This document shows, one piece after another, positions 25,255 through 34,105 of a stretch of DNA of 64,000 nt. Each line of letters begins with the position of its first letter. The stretch's first letter is position 1. This DNA comes from Marinomonas pollencensis. Lineage in GTDB: Bacteria; Pseudomonadota; Gammaproteobacteria; Pseudomonadales; Marinomonadaceae. The notes beneath the pieces are model-generated. The model saw only the letters and a list, made by a program, of their open reading frames with translations, was not told where the DNA came from and made no database searches. The stretch is from assembly GCF_003387375.1 (NCBI RefSeq), contig NZ_QUNG01000003.1:124001-188000 (forward strand), read 5' to 3'. The position numbers and the translations under genes are program-made.

Positions 25255-26148
25255 CTAGTAGAAATGCTGGCTCTCTTCTTTTAAGTAGTTGATCAGTACT
25301 TGTAGCTTTTTCGGCAAATGCCCATATGGGTACTGAATGTACACAGGCATAGGATCGGCGCGCCAATCTGGCAAACAATTTACCAAAGAGTCGGCGTGAT
25401 GCCTGGCTCTCATATCCACTAAATAATGGGGTAAAATACCCACACCATTCCCTCTTATCATCGCATCAACATGAAGTGTAAACTGATCCACAATCAAGCG
25501 GCTATCAGGTACAGAGAAGCACACTCGGCCCTCTTTCTCATTGTCTAGACAGATAGAATTTTCGTCATTTTTTATCATATCTACCCATGCACACTGATTA
25601 AGTTCACTCGGGTGGGTAAATTCTCCCCTTTCTTCTAAATAACGAGGGCTGGCGTATACTCCTTGGGTAAGCTGACCGATTTTCTCTGCTTTTAGCCCTT
25701 CATCTGTAGGCTTACCAACCCAGATACTGACATCATTGGCTGATGATCCTTGTGACACGTTATTACCCGTTTTCACCTCCATGTTAACCCCTGGATACTT
25801 ATCCAAGAATTCAAACATACGATTTGAAAACCAGCCCCGTATGAGGATGTTGTGTACATACACGGTTAGTTTTCCCGTGACTTCTCCCTTTAAATCCTCC
25901 ACTGCCTTTAGACCATCATCGGCAATTGCCAACATTTTTTTGGCAAACGGTAAAAATTGTAAGCCGGCCTCATTGGCAATCAAGCGATTCGCTTGGCGTC
26001 GTAATAAAGGCTGATTCAGCACAGTTTCAAGATGGTTAATGCGGCGACTTAATGTCGATTTAGACACTCCAAGTGCCTGTGCGCTGTCTTTTAAATTACC
26101 GGTTTCCATAACCGATACAAACGTCTTCAGTTCGTTTAAATCGTACAT
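25255..26148 (-). CDS. LysR family transcriptional regulator
   Basis: A 297-residue regulator with an N-terminal winged helix-turn-helix (LNELKTFVSVMETGNLKDSA, LGVSKSTLSRRINHLETVL) and a periplasmic-binding-like effector domain from about residue 90. The close of the effector domain (VDAMIRGNGVGILPHYLVDM) is typical. Start ATG 26148 has AGGG seven bases upstream. The gene is divergent from the TonB-dependent receptor across about 200 bp, so regulation of that receptor is possible but not shown. The co-inducer is unknown. Its 3' end lies 14 bp from the MBL pseudogene, on the edge of the decayed region. Confidence 0.9.
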   Translation of the reverse strand: MYDLNELKTFVSVMETGNLKDSAQALGVSKSTLSRRINHLETVLNQPLLRRQANRLIANEAGLQFLPFAKKMLAIADDGLKAVEDLKGEVTGKLTVYVHNILIRGWFSNRMFEFLDKYPGVNMEVKTGNNVSQGSSANDVSIWVGKPTDEGLKAEKIGQLTQGVYASPRYLEERGEFTHPSELNQCAWVDMIKNDENSICLDNEKEGRVCFSVPDSRLIVDQFTLHVDAMIRGNGVGILPHYLVDMRARHHADSLVNCLPDWRADPMPVYIQYPYGHLPKKLQVLINYLKEESQHFY

Positions 26149-26272
26149 GTTTCAGCCCTAAGGAGACCTCCGAAAAATAAGAAAAATCCTGCTATATAAC
26201 TCCATTATTCAGCAATGTTGCAGAAAACGAAACAGAGCGTGTCAACACATTGCACTAAATATGTAAGAAAAT

Positions 26273-26291
26273 ACAAATGATAAACATTCTC
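26273..26291 (+). promoter_or_regulatory. Fur-box-like site upstream of the TonB receptor
   Basis: The 19-mer at this position matches the classical Fur box at 14 of 19 positions by my count, with AATGATAA and CATT intact in the core. It lies about 60 bp before the receptor start, where an iron repressor would block the promoter. Confidence 0.6.
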
Positions 26292-26349
26292 AATACTCTT
26301 TTTAGTGAATCACATGATACTCAAAAGTATTTAAATATATAAGGAGATA

Positions 26350-28365
26350 ATGCTCATAATGACCTCTTCACCACGTAATTTTAAACGCACACTACTCGCC
26401 GCTTTTATTAGTGCTGCAAGCTACTCACCAGTTCTGTTGGCCGCAGATGACAGCGCACTAAATGATACAGATGTCGCAAAAACCTTAGACCAGCTAGTAG
26501 TAACGGCATCTGGGCATGCACAACAAGTCACAGATGCTCCAGCATCGATTACCGTGGTGACGCAAGAAGAGCTAGAAAGCAAACCTTATAAAGATGTAAC
26601 CGATGCTCTGCAAGATGTACCTGGCGTGATGGTCACTGGCGGTGGTTCCAGCCAAGACATCTCTATGCGTGGCATGAGCGGTAAGTACACCCTGATTTTG
26701 GTAGATGGTAAACGCCAAGGCTCCCGCGAAACCCGCCCGAATGGTGATAACTCAGGTATCGAACAAGGTTGGACGCCACCATTGTCTGCGATCGATCATA
26801 TCGAAGTGGTACGTGGACCTATGTCTTCTCTTTATGGTTCCGACGCGCTGGGTGGTGTTATCAACATCATCACTAAAAAAGTACAAGATAAATGGGGCGG
26901 TGAGATTTCTGCCAGCACCACAATCCAAGACAACAACAAATCAGGCGACAGCCGCCAAGCCGATCTAATGGTCAGTGGACCACTGATCAAAGACAAATTA
27001 GGCCTACAATTTTACGGTCAAGTTTCTCAGCGTGATGAAGATGACATCTACAATGGTTATGCTGACCAAGACATTAACAATGGTACCGCTAAGGTCACTT
27101 GGAAAATGTCTGACGATCAAGACATCATTTTTGAAGCCGGCAAAGAAACCCAAGACAGAGACACACATGTCGGAAAGTCTATTGATCCTTCAGGTAGAGG
27201 CGCAGAAGACAGCGATACAGAATATACCCGTGATCATTACGCGGTCACTCACAATATCACTGTTGGCGATGTCAACGCTCAAACCTACATCACCAATGAG
27301 CAAATCGACAACCCTAGTCGAGATATGTACTACGAAGATACTGTCGTCAATAACCAAACAACGGTTTCCTTTGATAGCCATATTTTGACCTTCGGTGGCC
27401 AATACCAATACGAAAAGCTGGATGATTCAAATAATGGTGCCAATAATGGTGTGGATCAGCTTACTCGCTGGCAAGCAGCACTGTTTGTCGAAGATGAATA
27501 CTTTTTAACCGACGACTTATCTTTAACCTCTGGCCTACGCTACAACAAGGACGAGAACTACGGGGATAACTTCTCACCACGCCTTTACGCCAACTGGGGG
27601 TTCGCACCAAACTGGACATTGAAAGGCGGTGTAAGCAGCGGTTACCGCTCACCTGATCTTCGAGAAGGTACCGACGGCTGGGGACAAGATACCGGTGGCT
27701 CCGCAGGTAATGCGTTGATTATTGGTAACTCAGACCTAGATCCAGAAAAAAGCGTCAGTGGTGAAGCAGGCCTTTACTGGGATAGCAACAACGGTACACA
27801 AATCAGCGGGACGATTTATCGCACTGACTACAAAGACAAAATCACCGAAGAACGAATTTGTGACACCGGAGCTGGAGATGCATCCTGTACATATGCAGGC
27901 GATAGCTACACCTACCTAAGCCAAAAATACAACGTCGATCGCGTTGTTATGCAAGGTATTGAGTTAACCCTGAATACCCACATCACAAAAAATGTTTCCT
28001 TCACAGGTAACTACACATACACAGACTCCGAGCAGAAATCTGGTGCTTTTTCAGGTGAGCCACTTAACCGTTTGCCGAAGCACATGATCAATGCGACAAC
28101 TAACTGGACCATGAGCGACAAGATGAAATCTTGGGCCCGTGTTAACTACCGAGGCAAATCAAGCGACGGTCTAGAACGCACAAGTATTTCCAAAGGCATC
28201 CCTTCTTATACTTTCGTCGACACTGGTATGAGCTACGCTTTGACCAAAGACATCACTGTGTATGCAGGTATCTACAACATACTGGACAAAGAAGTGGACT
28301 ACGATACTTACGAAGAAGTATTGGACGGCCGCCGCTACAACGCAAAAATCAGAATGAAGTTCTAA
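26350..28365 (+). CDS. TonB-dependent outer-membrane siderophore receptor
   Basis: A 671-residue outer-membrane gated channel that imports a ferric siderophore or similar complex using TonB energy. It has a signal peptide (basic NFKRTLLAAFISAASYSPVL, cut near LLAAD), a TonB-box-like LDQLVVTAS, and a plug domain (YKDVTDALQDVPGVMV, ISMRGMSGKYTLILVDGKR, HIEVVRGPMSSLYGSDALGG). A 22-strand-type barrel follows, ending in RRYNAKIRMKF with the terminal Phe needed for BAM insertion. The plug resembles the FepA/IrgA/CirA group. Start ATG 26350 lies three bases after AAGGAG; ATG 26359 is an alternative. A Fur-box-like site lies upstream and a strong terminator follows. Confidence 0.92.
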   Translation: MLIMTSSPRNFKRTLLAAFISAASYSPVLLAADDSALNDTDVAKTLDQLVVTASGHAQQVTDAPASITVVTQEELESKPYKDVTDALQDVPGVMVTGGGSSQDISMRGMSGKYTLILVDGKRQGSRETRPNGDNSGIEQGWTPPLSAIDHIEVVRGPMSSLYGSDALGGVINIITKKVQDKWGGEISASTTIQDNNKSGDSRQADLMVSGPLIKDKLGLQFYGQVSQRDEDDIYNGYADQDINNGTAKVTWKMSDDQDIIFEAGKETQDRDTHVGKSIDPSGRGAEDSDTEYTRDHYAVTHNITVGDVNAQTYITNEQIDNPSRDMYYEDTVVNNQTTVSFDSHILTFGGQYQYEKLDDSNNGANNGVDQLTRWQAALFVEDEYFLTDDLSLTSGLRYNKDENYGDNFSPRLYANWGFAPNWTLKGGVSSGYRSPDLREGTDGWGQDTGGSAGNALIIGNSDLDPEKSVSGEAGLYWDSNNGTQISGTIYRTDYKDKITEERICDTGAGDASCTYAGDSYTYLSQKYNVDRVVMQGIELTLNTHITKNVSFTGNYTYTDSEQKSGAFSGEPLNRLPKHMINATTNWTMSDKMKSWARVNYRGKSSDGLERTSISKGIPSYTFVDTGMSYALTKDITVYAGIYNILDKEVDYDTYEEVLDGRRYNAKIRMKF

Positions 28366-28401
28366 TCTAGCGTTTCTGAGCCTCTCGGGGTCAGTACAAT
28401 C

Positions 28402-28437
28402 AAACCGTAACGGGCTATCTCGTTACGGTTTTTTTAT
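28402..28437 (+). terminator. terminator of the TonB receptor gene
   Basis: AACCGTAACG and CGTTACGGTT form a perfect stem around GGCTATCT, followed by seven T. It lies 36 bp after the stop codon. Confidence 0.9.
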
Positions 28438-28637
28438 AAAGGCTAGCTGCGTCATCGCGCTTCTCTAATCAGCACAATCGCACTGCTTTATAACTAGTAG
28501 CCTTTCACCTCAAGATTACAATTGATAACCGCTTTATTTTCACCTAGACACTTAGCATGCCTATCTTCTGTTCGAACTCGCGTTTCTTCAGTACCGCAAC
28601 TCTGTGCCACCAGCCATATTGATGCCCCTTATCAAAC

Positions 28638-29111
28638 TTATGTCATTAGCTCCTGCTTCAAAACATGCTGTGGCCCTGAAGGACCGCCAAGATACAGTGC
28701 CCCGCTATCTTTAAATCCCACTTTTAAATAAAGACTTTTAGCCCCGCTATTTTTGCAATTCACAGTCAAATAAATGTCCTTATAATCCGGGTACTCTGCT
28801 CTAAGCAGATCCGCCAATTGCAGAAGTGCTTGTTTGGCATAGCCTTGCCCTTGATGGGCTTGATCAATAAAGAACTTTCGTAAGCCTAGACTTTGGACTG
28901 AAGCGTCGTGATAACTGCTTTTATAATCCCGATCAATCAGGAAAAAGCCCACTATTTTCCCATCCGCTAATACCAGGTAGGGCTGGGTCTGCTGATTCAG
29001 CCGATCTAAGATATCGCAAATAAGACCAACAAAGGGTTCTTGAGCTTCCGCTACCGAGAGTTTTTTCACTCTATCTAGATGCTGTGATTCCATTTTTGTA
29101 ATGGTTACCAT
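28638..29111 (-). CDS. GNAT family N-acetyltransferase
   Basis: A 157-residue single-domain acetyltransferase that would move an acetyl group from acetyl-CoA to an amine. The acetyl-CoA binding motif is LRKFFIDQAHQGQGYAKQAL near residues 75-95, and the later YLTVNCKNSGAKSLYLKVGF is the conserved motif B region. Start ATG 29111 (MVTITKMESQ) is preceded by a weak AGGGCT site. It lies between the receptor and glyS terminators, so it is probably monocistronic. The acceptor substrate is unknown. Confidence 0.88.
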   Translation of the reverse strand: MVTITKMESQHLDRVKKLSVAEAQEPFVGLICDILDRLNQQTQPYLVLADGKIVGFFLIDRDYKSSYHDASVQSLGLRKFFIDQAHQGQGYAKQALLQLADLLRAEYPDYKDIYLTVNCKNSGAKSLYLKVGFKDSGALYLGGPSGPQHVLKQELMT

Positions 29112-29172
29112 AGTGAGCCCTTACTTCCTGCTGGTTTAATATTTTGATTCTGTCGCCGTTGATTGAAAAACA

Positions 29173-29211
29173 AAAAATGCCGTTAAGACTTTCATCTTAA
29201 CGGCATTTTTA
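29173..29211 (-). terminator. terminator of the glycyl-tRNA synthetase gene
   Basis: AAAATGCCGTTAAGA pairs with TCTTAACGGCATTTT around a six-base loop, flanked by T-runs on the minus strand (TTTTTTGTTTTT) and a shorter one on the plus strand. It lies 23 bp after the synthetase stop. Confidence 0.88.
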
Positions 29212-29233
29212 AGTGCTTTATAAACCGACTAAA

Positions 29234-30610
29234 TTAGTCTTGATTGATAAAGTAGTTGATTACGTAAGCAGGAAGATCCGCTGCTGGAACAACAATTTGC
29301 TCCATAGTGTCACGGTCACGAACCGTTACAGGTGCGCCTTCTTTTTCGATAGAATCGAAATCAACCGTTACGCAGATTGGTGTACCGACTTCGTCATGAC
29401 GACGGTAGCCTTTACCTACGTTACCTGTGTTTTCATAAAGAATACGACCCAAGCCCAGTTTTTGAAGCTTGTTTTTCAACTCTTTCGCTAGCGCAACGAT
29501 CTCTGGTTTGTTCTTCTTAAGCGGCATAATAGCCACTTTGATCGGAGCAAGATGCGGCTTAAACTTAAGCACAGTACGAGTCGAACCATTTGGTAGTTCT
29601 TCTTCTGTGTAAGCTTCTGTCATTACCGCCAACAAGCCGCGGTCTAGACCTGCAGAAGGTTCGATACAGAAAGGCACTTCCCATTTGTTCGCTTCAAGAT
29701 CACGGATTGCAAGCTTCGCCGTAGAATGTTCGTTCTTTTTCACTTTTGCAGAAAGACCAAATTCTTCTTGCGCTTTAGTGTGTGAACCTAGATCGTAATC
29801 GGTACGGTTAGCAACACCTTCTAACTCTTCAAAACCATGTGGAAACTTGTACAAGATATCCACAGTTGATTTTGAATAATGGGCTAGGTCATCGCCTGTT
29901 ACGTATTCAAACTCGATATTTTCTTCTGTTAGACCCTGATCCAACCACCACTGTTTGCGTGTTTTGACCCAAAAGTCGTGCCATTTTTCGTCTTCACCTG
30001 GTTTACAGAAAAATTCCAATTCCATTTGTTCGAACTCACGAACACGGAAAATGAAGTTACGAGGCGTGATTTCGTTACGGAAGGATTTACCAATCTGTGC
30101 AATACCAAAAGGCAAGGTACGAGAAGTAGAGTCCACAACGTTTTTGAAGTTAGTAAAAATACCTTGGGCAGTTTCTGGACGAAGATAAGTGTAAGACTCT
30201 TCGTTTACCATTGGGCCAACATTGGTTTTAAACATCAAGTTAAAGTCACGAGGCTCTGTTACATTTGTTGAGCCACAGTTATCGCACACTTTAATGTCTT
30301 TCATATGGTCTGCACGCATACGAGACTTACATTCGTGACAATCGACCATTGGGTCTGTAAATGTGTCTTCATGACCCGAGTATTTATAGACGTTTTTATT
30401 TTGAATGATAGCGGCATCCAAACCTTCTACGTCATCGCGTTCGTATACCATCGAACGCCACCAAGCCGCTTTTAGGTTGTTTTTCAACTCAATACCTAAC
30501 GGACCGTAATCGTAAGCGCCTTGCATACCACCGTAGATTTCACTGCCTTGGAAAATAAATCCACGACGCTTACACAGGGAAACGAGTTCATCCATTGTTT
30601 TAGCTGGCAT
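29234..30610 (-). CDS. glyS: glycyl-tRNA synthetase, single-chain (eukaryote/Gram-positive) type
   Basis: A class II aminoacyl-tRNA synthetase of 458 residues that charges tRNA-Gly as an alpha2 dimer. Family segments are clear: [20 protein letters not shown] near the start, [13 protein letters not shown] with CDNCGSTN (a zinc-type Cys set near residues 92-117), [20 protein letters not shown] (motif region), [20 protein letters not shown] (motif 2), and [20 protein letters not shown] (motif 3). An anticodon-binding domain follows from about residue 355. Start ATG 30610 ([10 protein letters not shown]) replaces a TTG seven codons upstream. Most gammaproteobacteria use the unrelated two-subunit GlyQ/GlyS enzyme, so this copy is unusual. 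Confidence 0.93.
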   Translation of the reverse strand: MPAKTMDELVSLCKRRGFIFQGSEIYGGMQGAYDYGPLGIELKNNLKAAWWRSMVYERDDVEGLDAAIIQNKNVYKYSGHEDTFTDPMVDCHECKSRMRADHMKDIKVCDNCGSTNVTEPRDFNLMFKTNVGPMVNEESYTYLRPETAQGIFTNFKNVVDSTSRTLPFGIAQIGKSFRNEITPRNFIFRVREFEQMELEFFCKPGEDEKWHDFWVKTRKQWWLDQGLTEENIEFEYVTGDDLAHYSKSTVDILYKFPHGFEELEGVANRTDYDLGSHTKAQEEFGLSAKVKKNEHSTAKLAIRDLEANKWEVPFCIEPSAGLDRGLLAVMTEAYTEEELPNGSTRTVLKFKPHLAPIKVAIMPLKKNKPEIVALAKELKNKLQKLGLGRILYENTGNVGKGYRRHDEVGTPICVTVDFDSIEKEGAPVTVRDRDTMEQIVVPAADLPAYVINYFINQD

Positions 30611-30940
30611 TTCTAAACACACCTTAAGCAAATTGGTTAATAGAAGAGACGCTCAACTTACAAGAGAGCGTTAATCAAAGAAAAAAGAAAGTTATAACTG
30701 CGCATTGTACTCTGTGCCCGAACTTCCCTCAATGGCGATTATTCATGAATAAAAAAGTCCCTTGATATAGCTTAATAAAAGCTCTTCTCATTTACAGGTT
30801 AAGCGCTCTTAAATAGATAACTATTGTCTTGCTGGACGAACAAAAAACATGCTTTTTTTGAACTTTATTACGTGTTTTTGCATCCAATATGTAAGATAAT
30901 TCGTATTAATTACACATTGTTGTCGGATTTAGGATTCGTT
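30611..30940. other. divergent intergenic region
   Basis: This AT-rich 330-bp region lies between the divergent glyS and DUF3429 genes and must hold both promoters. No T-box-like structure, operator palindrome or small gene is recognisable. The plus-strand frame extending back to 30824 is upstream of the better start at 30941. Confidence 0.5.
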
Positions 30941-31387
30941 ATGCGTTCAACCTCTGTTTTCCCCCTTGTTCTATTTGGTCTTTTTGGGGTAGTTCCCTTT
31001 GCTATCTGGACTCTTTTGGCGATCACTGGCACTAGCTTCATGAGACACTCTGGGCTGGAACTATTTGCTGGGTACGGCGCCATTATGTTGAGTTTCTTTA
31101 ATGGGGTAGTTTTTGGCCAAGTATTAGAAAACCCACAAAGAACCTATAGCCGCCGGGTTATGTCGTTTAGTCACCTAATCTCTTTATTAGCCTGGGGGAC
31201 ACTATTAATGGGCGTACCAACACTTTCTGTGATGGTCTTGCTATTAGGCTTTATCTCTACATTTTGGTTAGAAATACGCTGCCTTAAATTGCTTTTTGCA
31301 CACAGTGACGGCCACTCTAAAACCCGCTATGTGCTGATTACTATCGTCTGTGTCCTTCATATACTCGTGCTATTTCCTCATTACTAA
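30941..31387 (+). CDS. DUF3429 family membrane protein
   Basis: A 148-residue inner-membrane protein with four to five predicted helices (FPLVLFGLFGVVPFAIWTLL, LFAGYGAIMLSFFNGVVFGQ, LISLLAWGTLLMGVP, TLSVMVLLLGFISTFWLEIR, YVLITIVCVLHILVLFPH). The GYGAIMLSFFNGVVFG block followed by a tryptophan-rich third helix is the DUF3429 signature. Start ATG 30941 has AGGA six bases upstream. Family function is unknown. It stands 103 bp before the SDR gene and may be transcribed with it. Confidence 0.72.
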   Translation: MRSTSVFPLVLFGLFGVVPFAIWTLLAITGTSFMRHSGLELFAGYGAIMLSFFNGVVFGQVLENPQRTYSRRVMSFSHLISLLAWGTLLMGVPTLSVMVLLLGFISTFWLEIRCLKLLFAHSDGHSKTRYVLITIVCVLHILVLFPHY

Positions 31388-31490
31388 TGAGGTAAACTTA
31401 ACCCTATGAAAGGCATCAGAACAACCGCTGCATATATTGCTAAGAAAGGCATTAAACCTGCCTTTCCATCGCATAATTGAGGACAATAAC

Positions 31491-32237
31491 ATGCCTTTCA
31501 ACGCCCTTATTATTGGCGCCAGCAGCACCATTGCTCAAGCTATTATCACCCATCTCGTGAAGGACCCTGACTGCCAGCGGGTCTTTACTGTGAGTCGAAC
31601 CGCGGTCAATTTTTCCGCCAATAAGGTGATCTCTTTATTGTCAGACTACAGCGAAGCGTCCATCGACTCTGTATGCCAAAGCTTGCACGCTTATGCTGGC
31701 ACGATAGATAAGGTGCTTATTTGTAACGGAGTACTACATCAAGGCACAGAAGATTCAAGCCATGCGCATCTTGTACAAATGCCGGAGAAAAAGCTGGAAG
31801 ACATTACTATTAAACAGTTGGCGGATTGCTACCTAAGCAATAGTATTATTCCAATGTTATGGATTAGCCGTTTACTGCCTATTTTAAAGAGAGAAGAAGC
31901 TGTAAAAGTCGCGGCCTTCAGCGCTAGGATCGGCAGTATTTCTGATAATAAAGCGGGCGGTTGGTATAGTTATCGAGCATCCAAAGCGGCGCTTAATATG
32001 TTGATACAAAATAGTGCGATCGAATACGCAAGGCGCGCGCCTAATGTGAAACTTATCGCCTTCCACCCGGGGACAACGGATACCCCACTATCAAAACCCT
32101 TTCAACGCAATGTCGCTAAAAACAAGCTCTTCACCGCCGAGTTTGTTGCCGAAAAAGCCCTATCGGTATTAGATCAAGCCACACCTGATCAACAAGCTTC
32201 TTTTCTTGATTGGGATAATCAACCTATTGAATGGTAG
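31491..32237 (+). CDS. short-chain dehydrogenase/reductase, CsgA-like
   Basis: A 248-residue Rossmann-fold oxidoreductase. The N-terminal nucleotide motif is atypical, IIGASSTIAQAII, in place of TGxxxGxG. NAG is present as LICNGVLHQG. The catalytic residues are Ser in FSARIGSISDNKAGGWYSYR with Tyr and Lys in WYSYRASKAAL, all intact. Start ATG 31491 has GAGGA seven bases upstream; an earlier in-frame TTG is rejected. A small hairpin (GAAAGGCA/TGCCTTTC) lies just upstream. The layout resembles the C-factor/CsgA-type SDRs of proteobacteria, whose substrates are mostly unknown. The Lrp/AsnC regulator follows 51 bp downstream. Confidence 0.87.
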   Translation: MPFNALIIGASSTIAQAIITHLVKDPDCQRVFTVSRTAVNFSANKVISLLSDYSEASIDSVCQSLHAYAGTIDKVLICNGVLHQGTEDSSHAHLVQMPEKKLEDITIKQLADCYLSNSIIPMLWISRLLPILKREEAVKVAAFSARIGSISDNKAGGWYSYRASKAALNMLIQNSAIEYARRAPNVKLIAFHPGTTDTPLSKPFQRNVAKNKLFTAEFVAEKALSVLDQATPDQQASFLDWDNQPIEW

Positions 32238-32288
32238 CGTGTTAAATTATCAAATAGAAAGCAGCCACACCTAACAGCGAGCTCTTTA

Positions 32289-32753
32289 ATGGAAGATTTA
32301 GATCAGACCGACCGAAAAATCCTCAACCTGCTACAACAAGATGCAAGCCTAACCGCAACGCAAGTAGCAGAGCGCGTGGGACTATCTCAATCTCCTTGCT
32401 GGCGACGCATTAATCGCCTTGAGCAAGAAGGCTATATTCAATCTACCCAAGCTATTTTAGACCGTCATAAAGTCGGCTTAGAGATTGTTGTGTTAGTGAA
32501 TATAAAGCTGTCTTCCCATGGCAGAAAAATGCTTGATGAGTTTGAACAGTCTATTGTCGACTTTTCGGAAGTGGTGGAATGCTGGACCATTTCAGGGTCG
32601 ATGGATTACAGCCTGCGAGTGGTGGCAAAAAACATCAACAGCTATGAGACCTTCTTGCGTAGCAAGCTACTTCAGCTGCCACATATTCAAGAAGCACAAA
32701 GCCATTTCACCATGCGTGAAGTTAAAAATGTCACCCAACTCCCTTTAGACTAA
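32289..32753 (+). CDS. Lrp/AsnC family transcriptional regulator
   Basis: A 154-residue regulator. Residues 1-60 form the winged helix-turn-helix (LDQTDRKILNLLQQDASLTA, VAERVGLSQSPCWRRINRLE), and residues 65-150 form the RAM ligand-binding/oligomerisation domain (VVECWTISGSMDYSLRVVAK). Such proteins usually bind an amino acid and control its metabolism. It follows the SDR gene on the same strand, so that gene may share its transcript or be its target. The effector cannot be told from the sequence. Confidence 0.92.
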   Translation: MEDLDQTDRKILNLLQQDASLTATQVAERVGLSQSPCWRRINRLEQEGYIQSTQAILDRHKVGLEIVVLVNIKLSSHGRKMLDEFEQSIVDFSEVVECWTISGSMDYSLRVVAKNINSYETFLRSKLLQLPHIQEAQSHFTMREVKNVTQLPLD

Positions 32754-32805
32754 AAAGCAGCACTTTTCTAGCAAGCAGCAAGGCGACATCATACTGCCAA
32801 TCAGG

Positions 32806-33066
32806 CTATTGCAATAATGGGTCGTCTTTAGGCAGTAATTTTTGAATCCATAATGCCAATTTGTGCTTCATACTCGGCAAATCCTCTTTGTCAGCTGGCA
32901 ATGCCACAATAAGCTTATCCAAGACTAACAAACGATAAATTGCTTCGGTTTTCTCATTCGCAGACATGGTGGCAGAAAAACCATCATAGCCTCGCTTCAA
33001 CGCATAGTTTTCACCAACTTGAATGGCTTTTTTACTCAGTGCGGCTTCGTTTTTCACTTTCTTCAT
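32806..33066 (-). CDS. DUF5062 family small protein
   Basis: An 86-residue, mostly helical basic protein (MKKVKNEAALSKKAIQVGEN, AIYRLLVLDKLIVALPADKE, MKHKLALWIQKLLPKDDPLL). It matches my recollection of the DUF5062 proteins of Vibrio and relatives, whose role is unknown. ATG 33066 is preferred because AGGTGA sits eight bases upstream; a GTG at 33078 adds four residues. It converges on the Lrp gene. Its promoter region carries a partial copy of the palindrome found before the GntR gene (33112), so it may be under the same regulator. Confidence 0.75.
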   Translation of the reverse strand: MKKVKNEAALSKKAIQVGENYALKRGYDGFSATMSANEKTEAIYRLLVLDKLIVALPADKEDLPSMKHKLALWIQKLLPKDDPLLQ

Positions 33067-33111
33067 GGGCTTATTCACCTATTCGGTTATCGCTCAAACA
33101 ACCCTCTCAAG

Positions 33112-33121
33112 ATTGTCGACA
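33112..33121. promoter_or_regulatory. partial GntR-type operator
   Basis: ATTGTCGACA matches ten of the twelve bases of the perfect palindrome repeated at 33293 and 33345. It lies 46 bp before the DUF5062 gene and 252 bp before the GntR gene. Confidence 0.55.
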
Positions 33122-33292
33122 GATTGATAAACACGCGATTTGAGACAATCTAGACTCTAGCAGCTTTTTCTTACTTGCCACACTCTTCCCGCTAATAAAA
33201 TGTAAAAAATGGCTATTAAACAAGGTGTTGTCAGTTGTTAGGAAGATCATTAGTCAGGCTAGAGGTATTCAACGCAGGTGAAAACTAACAAT

Positions 33293-33304
33293 ATTGTCGA
33301 CAAT
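33293..33304. promoter_or_regulatory. GntR-type operator palindrome, copy 1
   Basis: ATTGTCGACAAT is a perfect 12-bp palindrome of the kind bound by FCD-type GntR regulators. It lies 69 bp before the GntR start. Confidence 0.75.
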
Positions 33305-33344
33305 TGCACTTGAATCAATGATCGATCAAGGCTATAAAGTGTGT

Positions 33345-33356
33345 ATTGTCGACAAT
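33345..33356. promoter_or_regulatory. GntR-type operator palindrome, copy 2
   Basis: An identical ATTGTCGACAAT, 52 bp from copy 1 (about five helical turns, so the same face of DNA) and 17 bp before the GntR start codon. The position suggests autorepression and repression of prpBCD. Confidence 0.78.
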
Positions 33357-33372
33357 CGAGCTTTGATTTTTT

Positions 33373-34059
33373 ATGAACAACCTGGTTTCCATCAAATCTG
33401 CCACCTTATCTGAGGATCTCGCTCAGCAGCTTAGCAATGCCATAGTAAAAGGTGAAATAGCCCAAGGCAGTAAGATCTCAGAGCCTGAGCTCGCCAAACA
33501 ATACGGTGTATCCAGAGGACCACTAAGAGAAGCTATTGTAAAACTAGAAGGCCTTGGTTTAGTCACTCGTACTGCCAATATTGGCGCTCGAGTCATTCAG
33601 TTAAATACTCAAGATATGCTCGATACATTCAGCATGCGCGAAGCCTTAGAAGGCATGGCTGCTCGGCTGGCGGCGAGCTCTATGGCGCGCCATGAAATAG
33701 AAGGCTTGTATGCCTTACTGGATAAACACCAAGCCTATCTCGATGATAATCAAGATGAACACTATGTCCAGCAAGGGGGCAATGATGACTTTCATTTGCG
33801 CATTATTCACGCCAGTGGCAACACGAAATTAATCCGCTTACTGACAGAAGAATTATACGCGGTGATTCGCATGTATCGCCGCCATACTGCTGACCAACGC
33901 AGCGATCCTCGTCAAGCATTGCGTGAACACCGTGCGATTCTAGACGCTATCGCGAATCATGAAGGCGACCTGGCAGAATTACTCATGCGTCGCCATATCA
34001 GCCGGGCCAGTCATTTATTAAAACAAGCGATGGAGCACACCGCCCTCGCTTCGCAATAA
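33373..34059 (+). CDS. GntR family (FCD/FadR-type) regulator of the prp operon
   Basis: A 228-residue repressor. The winged helix spans residues 8-75 (ISEPELAKQYGVSRGPLREA), and the C-terminal FCD all-helical effector domain covers 80-220, with metal/ligand residues in NDDFHLRIIHASGN and LREHRAILDAI. It stands immediately before prpB and behind two perfect palindromes, so it is inferred to repress prpBCD and itself, probably releasing DNA when 2-methylcitrate or a related acid binds. Enteric bacteria use an unrelated sigma-54 activator also called PrpR. No clear Shine-Dalgarno precedes the ATG. Confidence 0.88.
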   Translation: MNNLVSIKSATLSEDLAQQLSNAIVKGEIAQGSKISEPELAKQYGVSRGPLREAIVKLEGLGLVTRTANIGARVIQLNTQDMLDTFSMREALEGMAARLAASSMARHEIEGLYALLDKHQAYLDDNQDEHYVQQGGNDDFHLRIIHASGNTKLIRLLTEELYAVIRMYRRHTADQRSDPRQALREHRAILDAIANHEGDLAELLMRRHISRASHLLKQAMEHTALASQ

Positions 34060-34105
34060 ATAAAGGCTTGCTCATTCACGAAAACAACAATAAGAGAGCC
34101 AGATT

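Noticed and set aside
30632..30940. T-box or other riboswitch before the glycyl-tRNA synthetase gene
   Set aside because: No specifier loop, T-box sequence or terminator/antiterminator pair was found in the leader.
33066..33372. possible CRISPR-like repeat from the recurrent ATTGTCGAC sequence
   Set aside because: Only three short copies with unequal spacing; they are palindromic operators beside a GntR gene.
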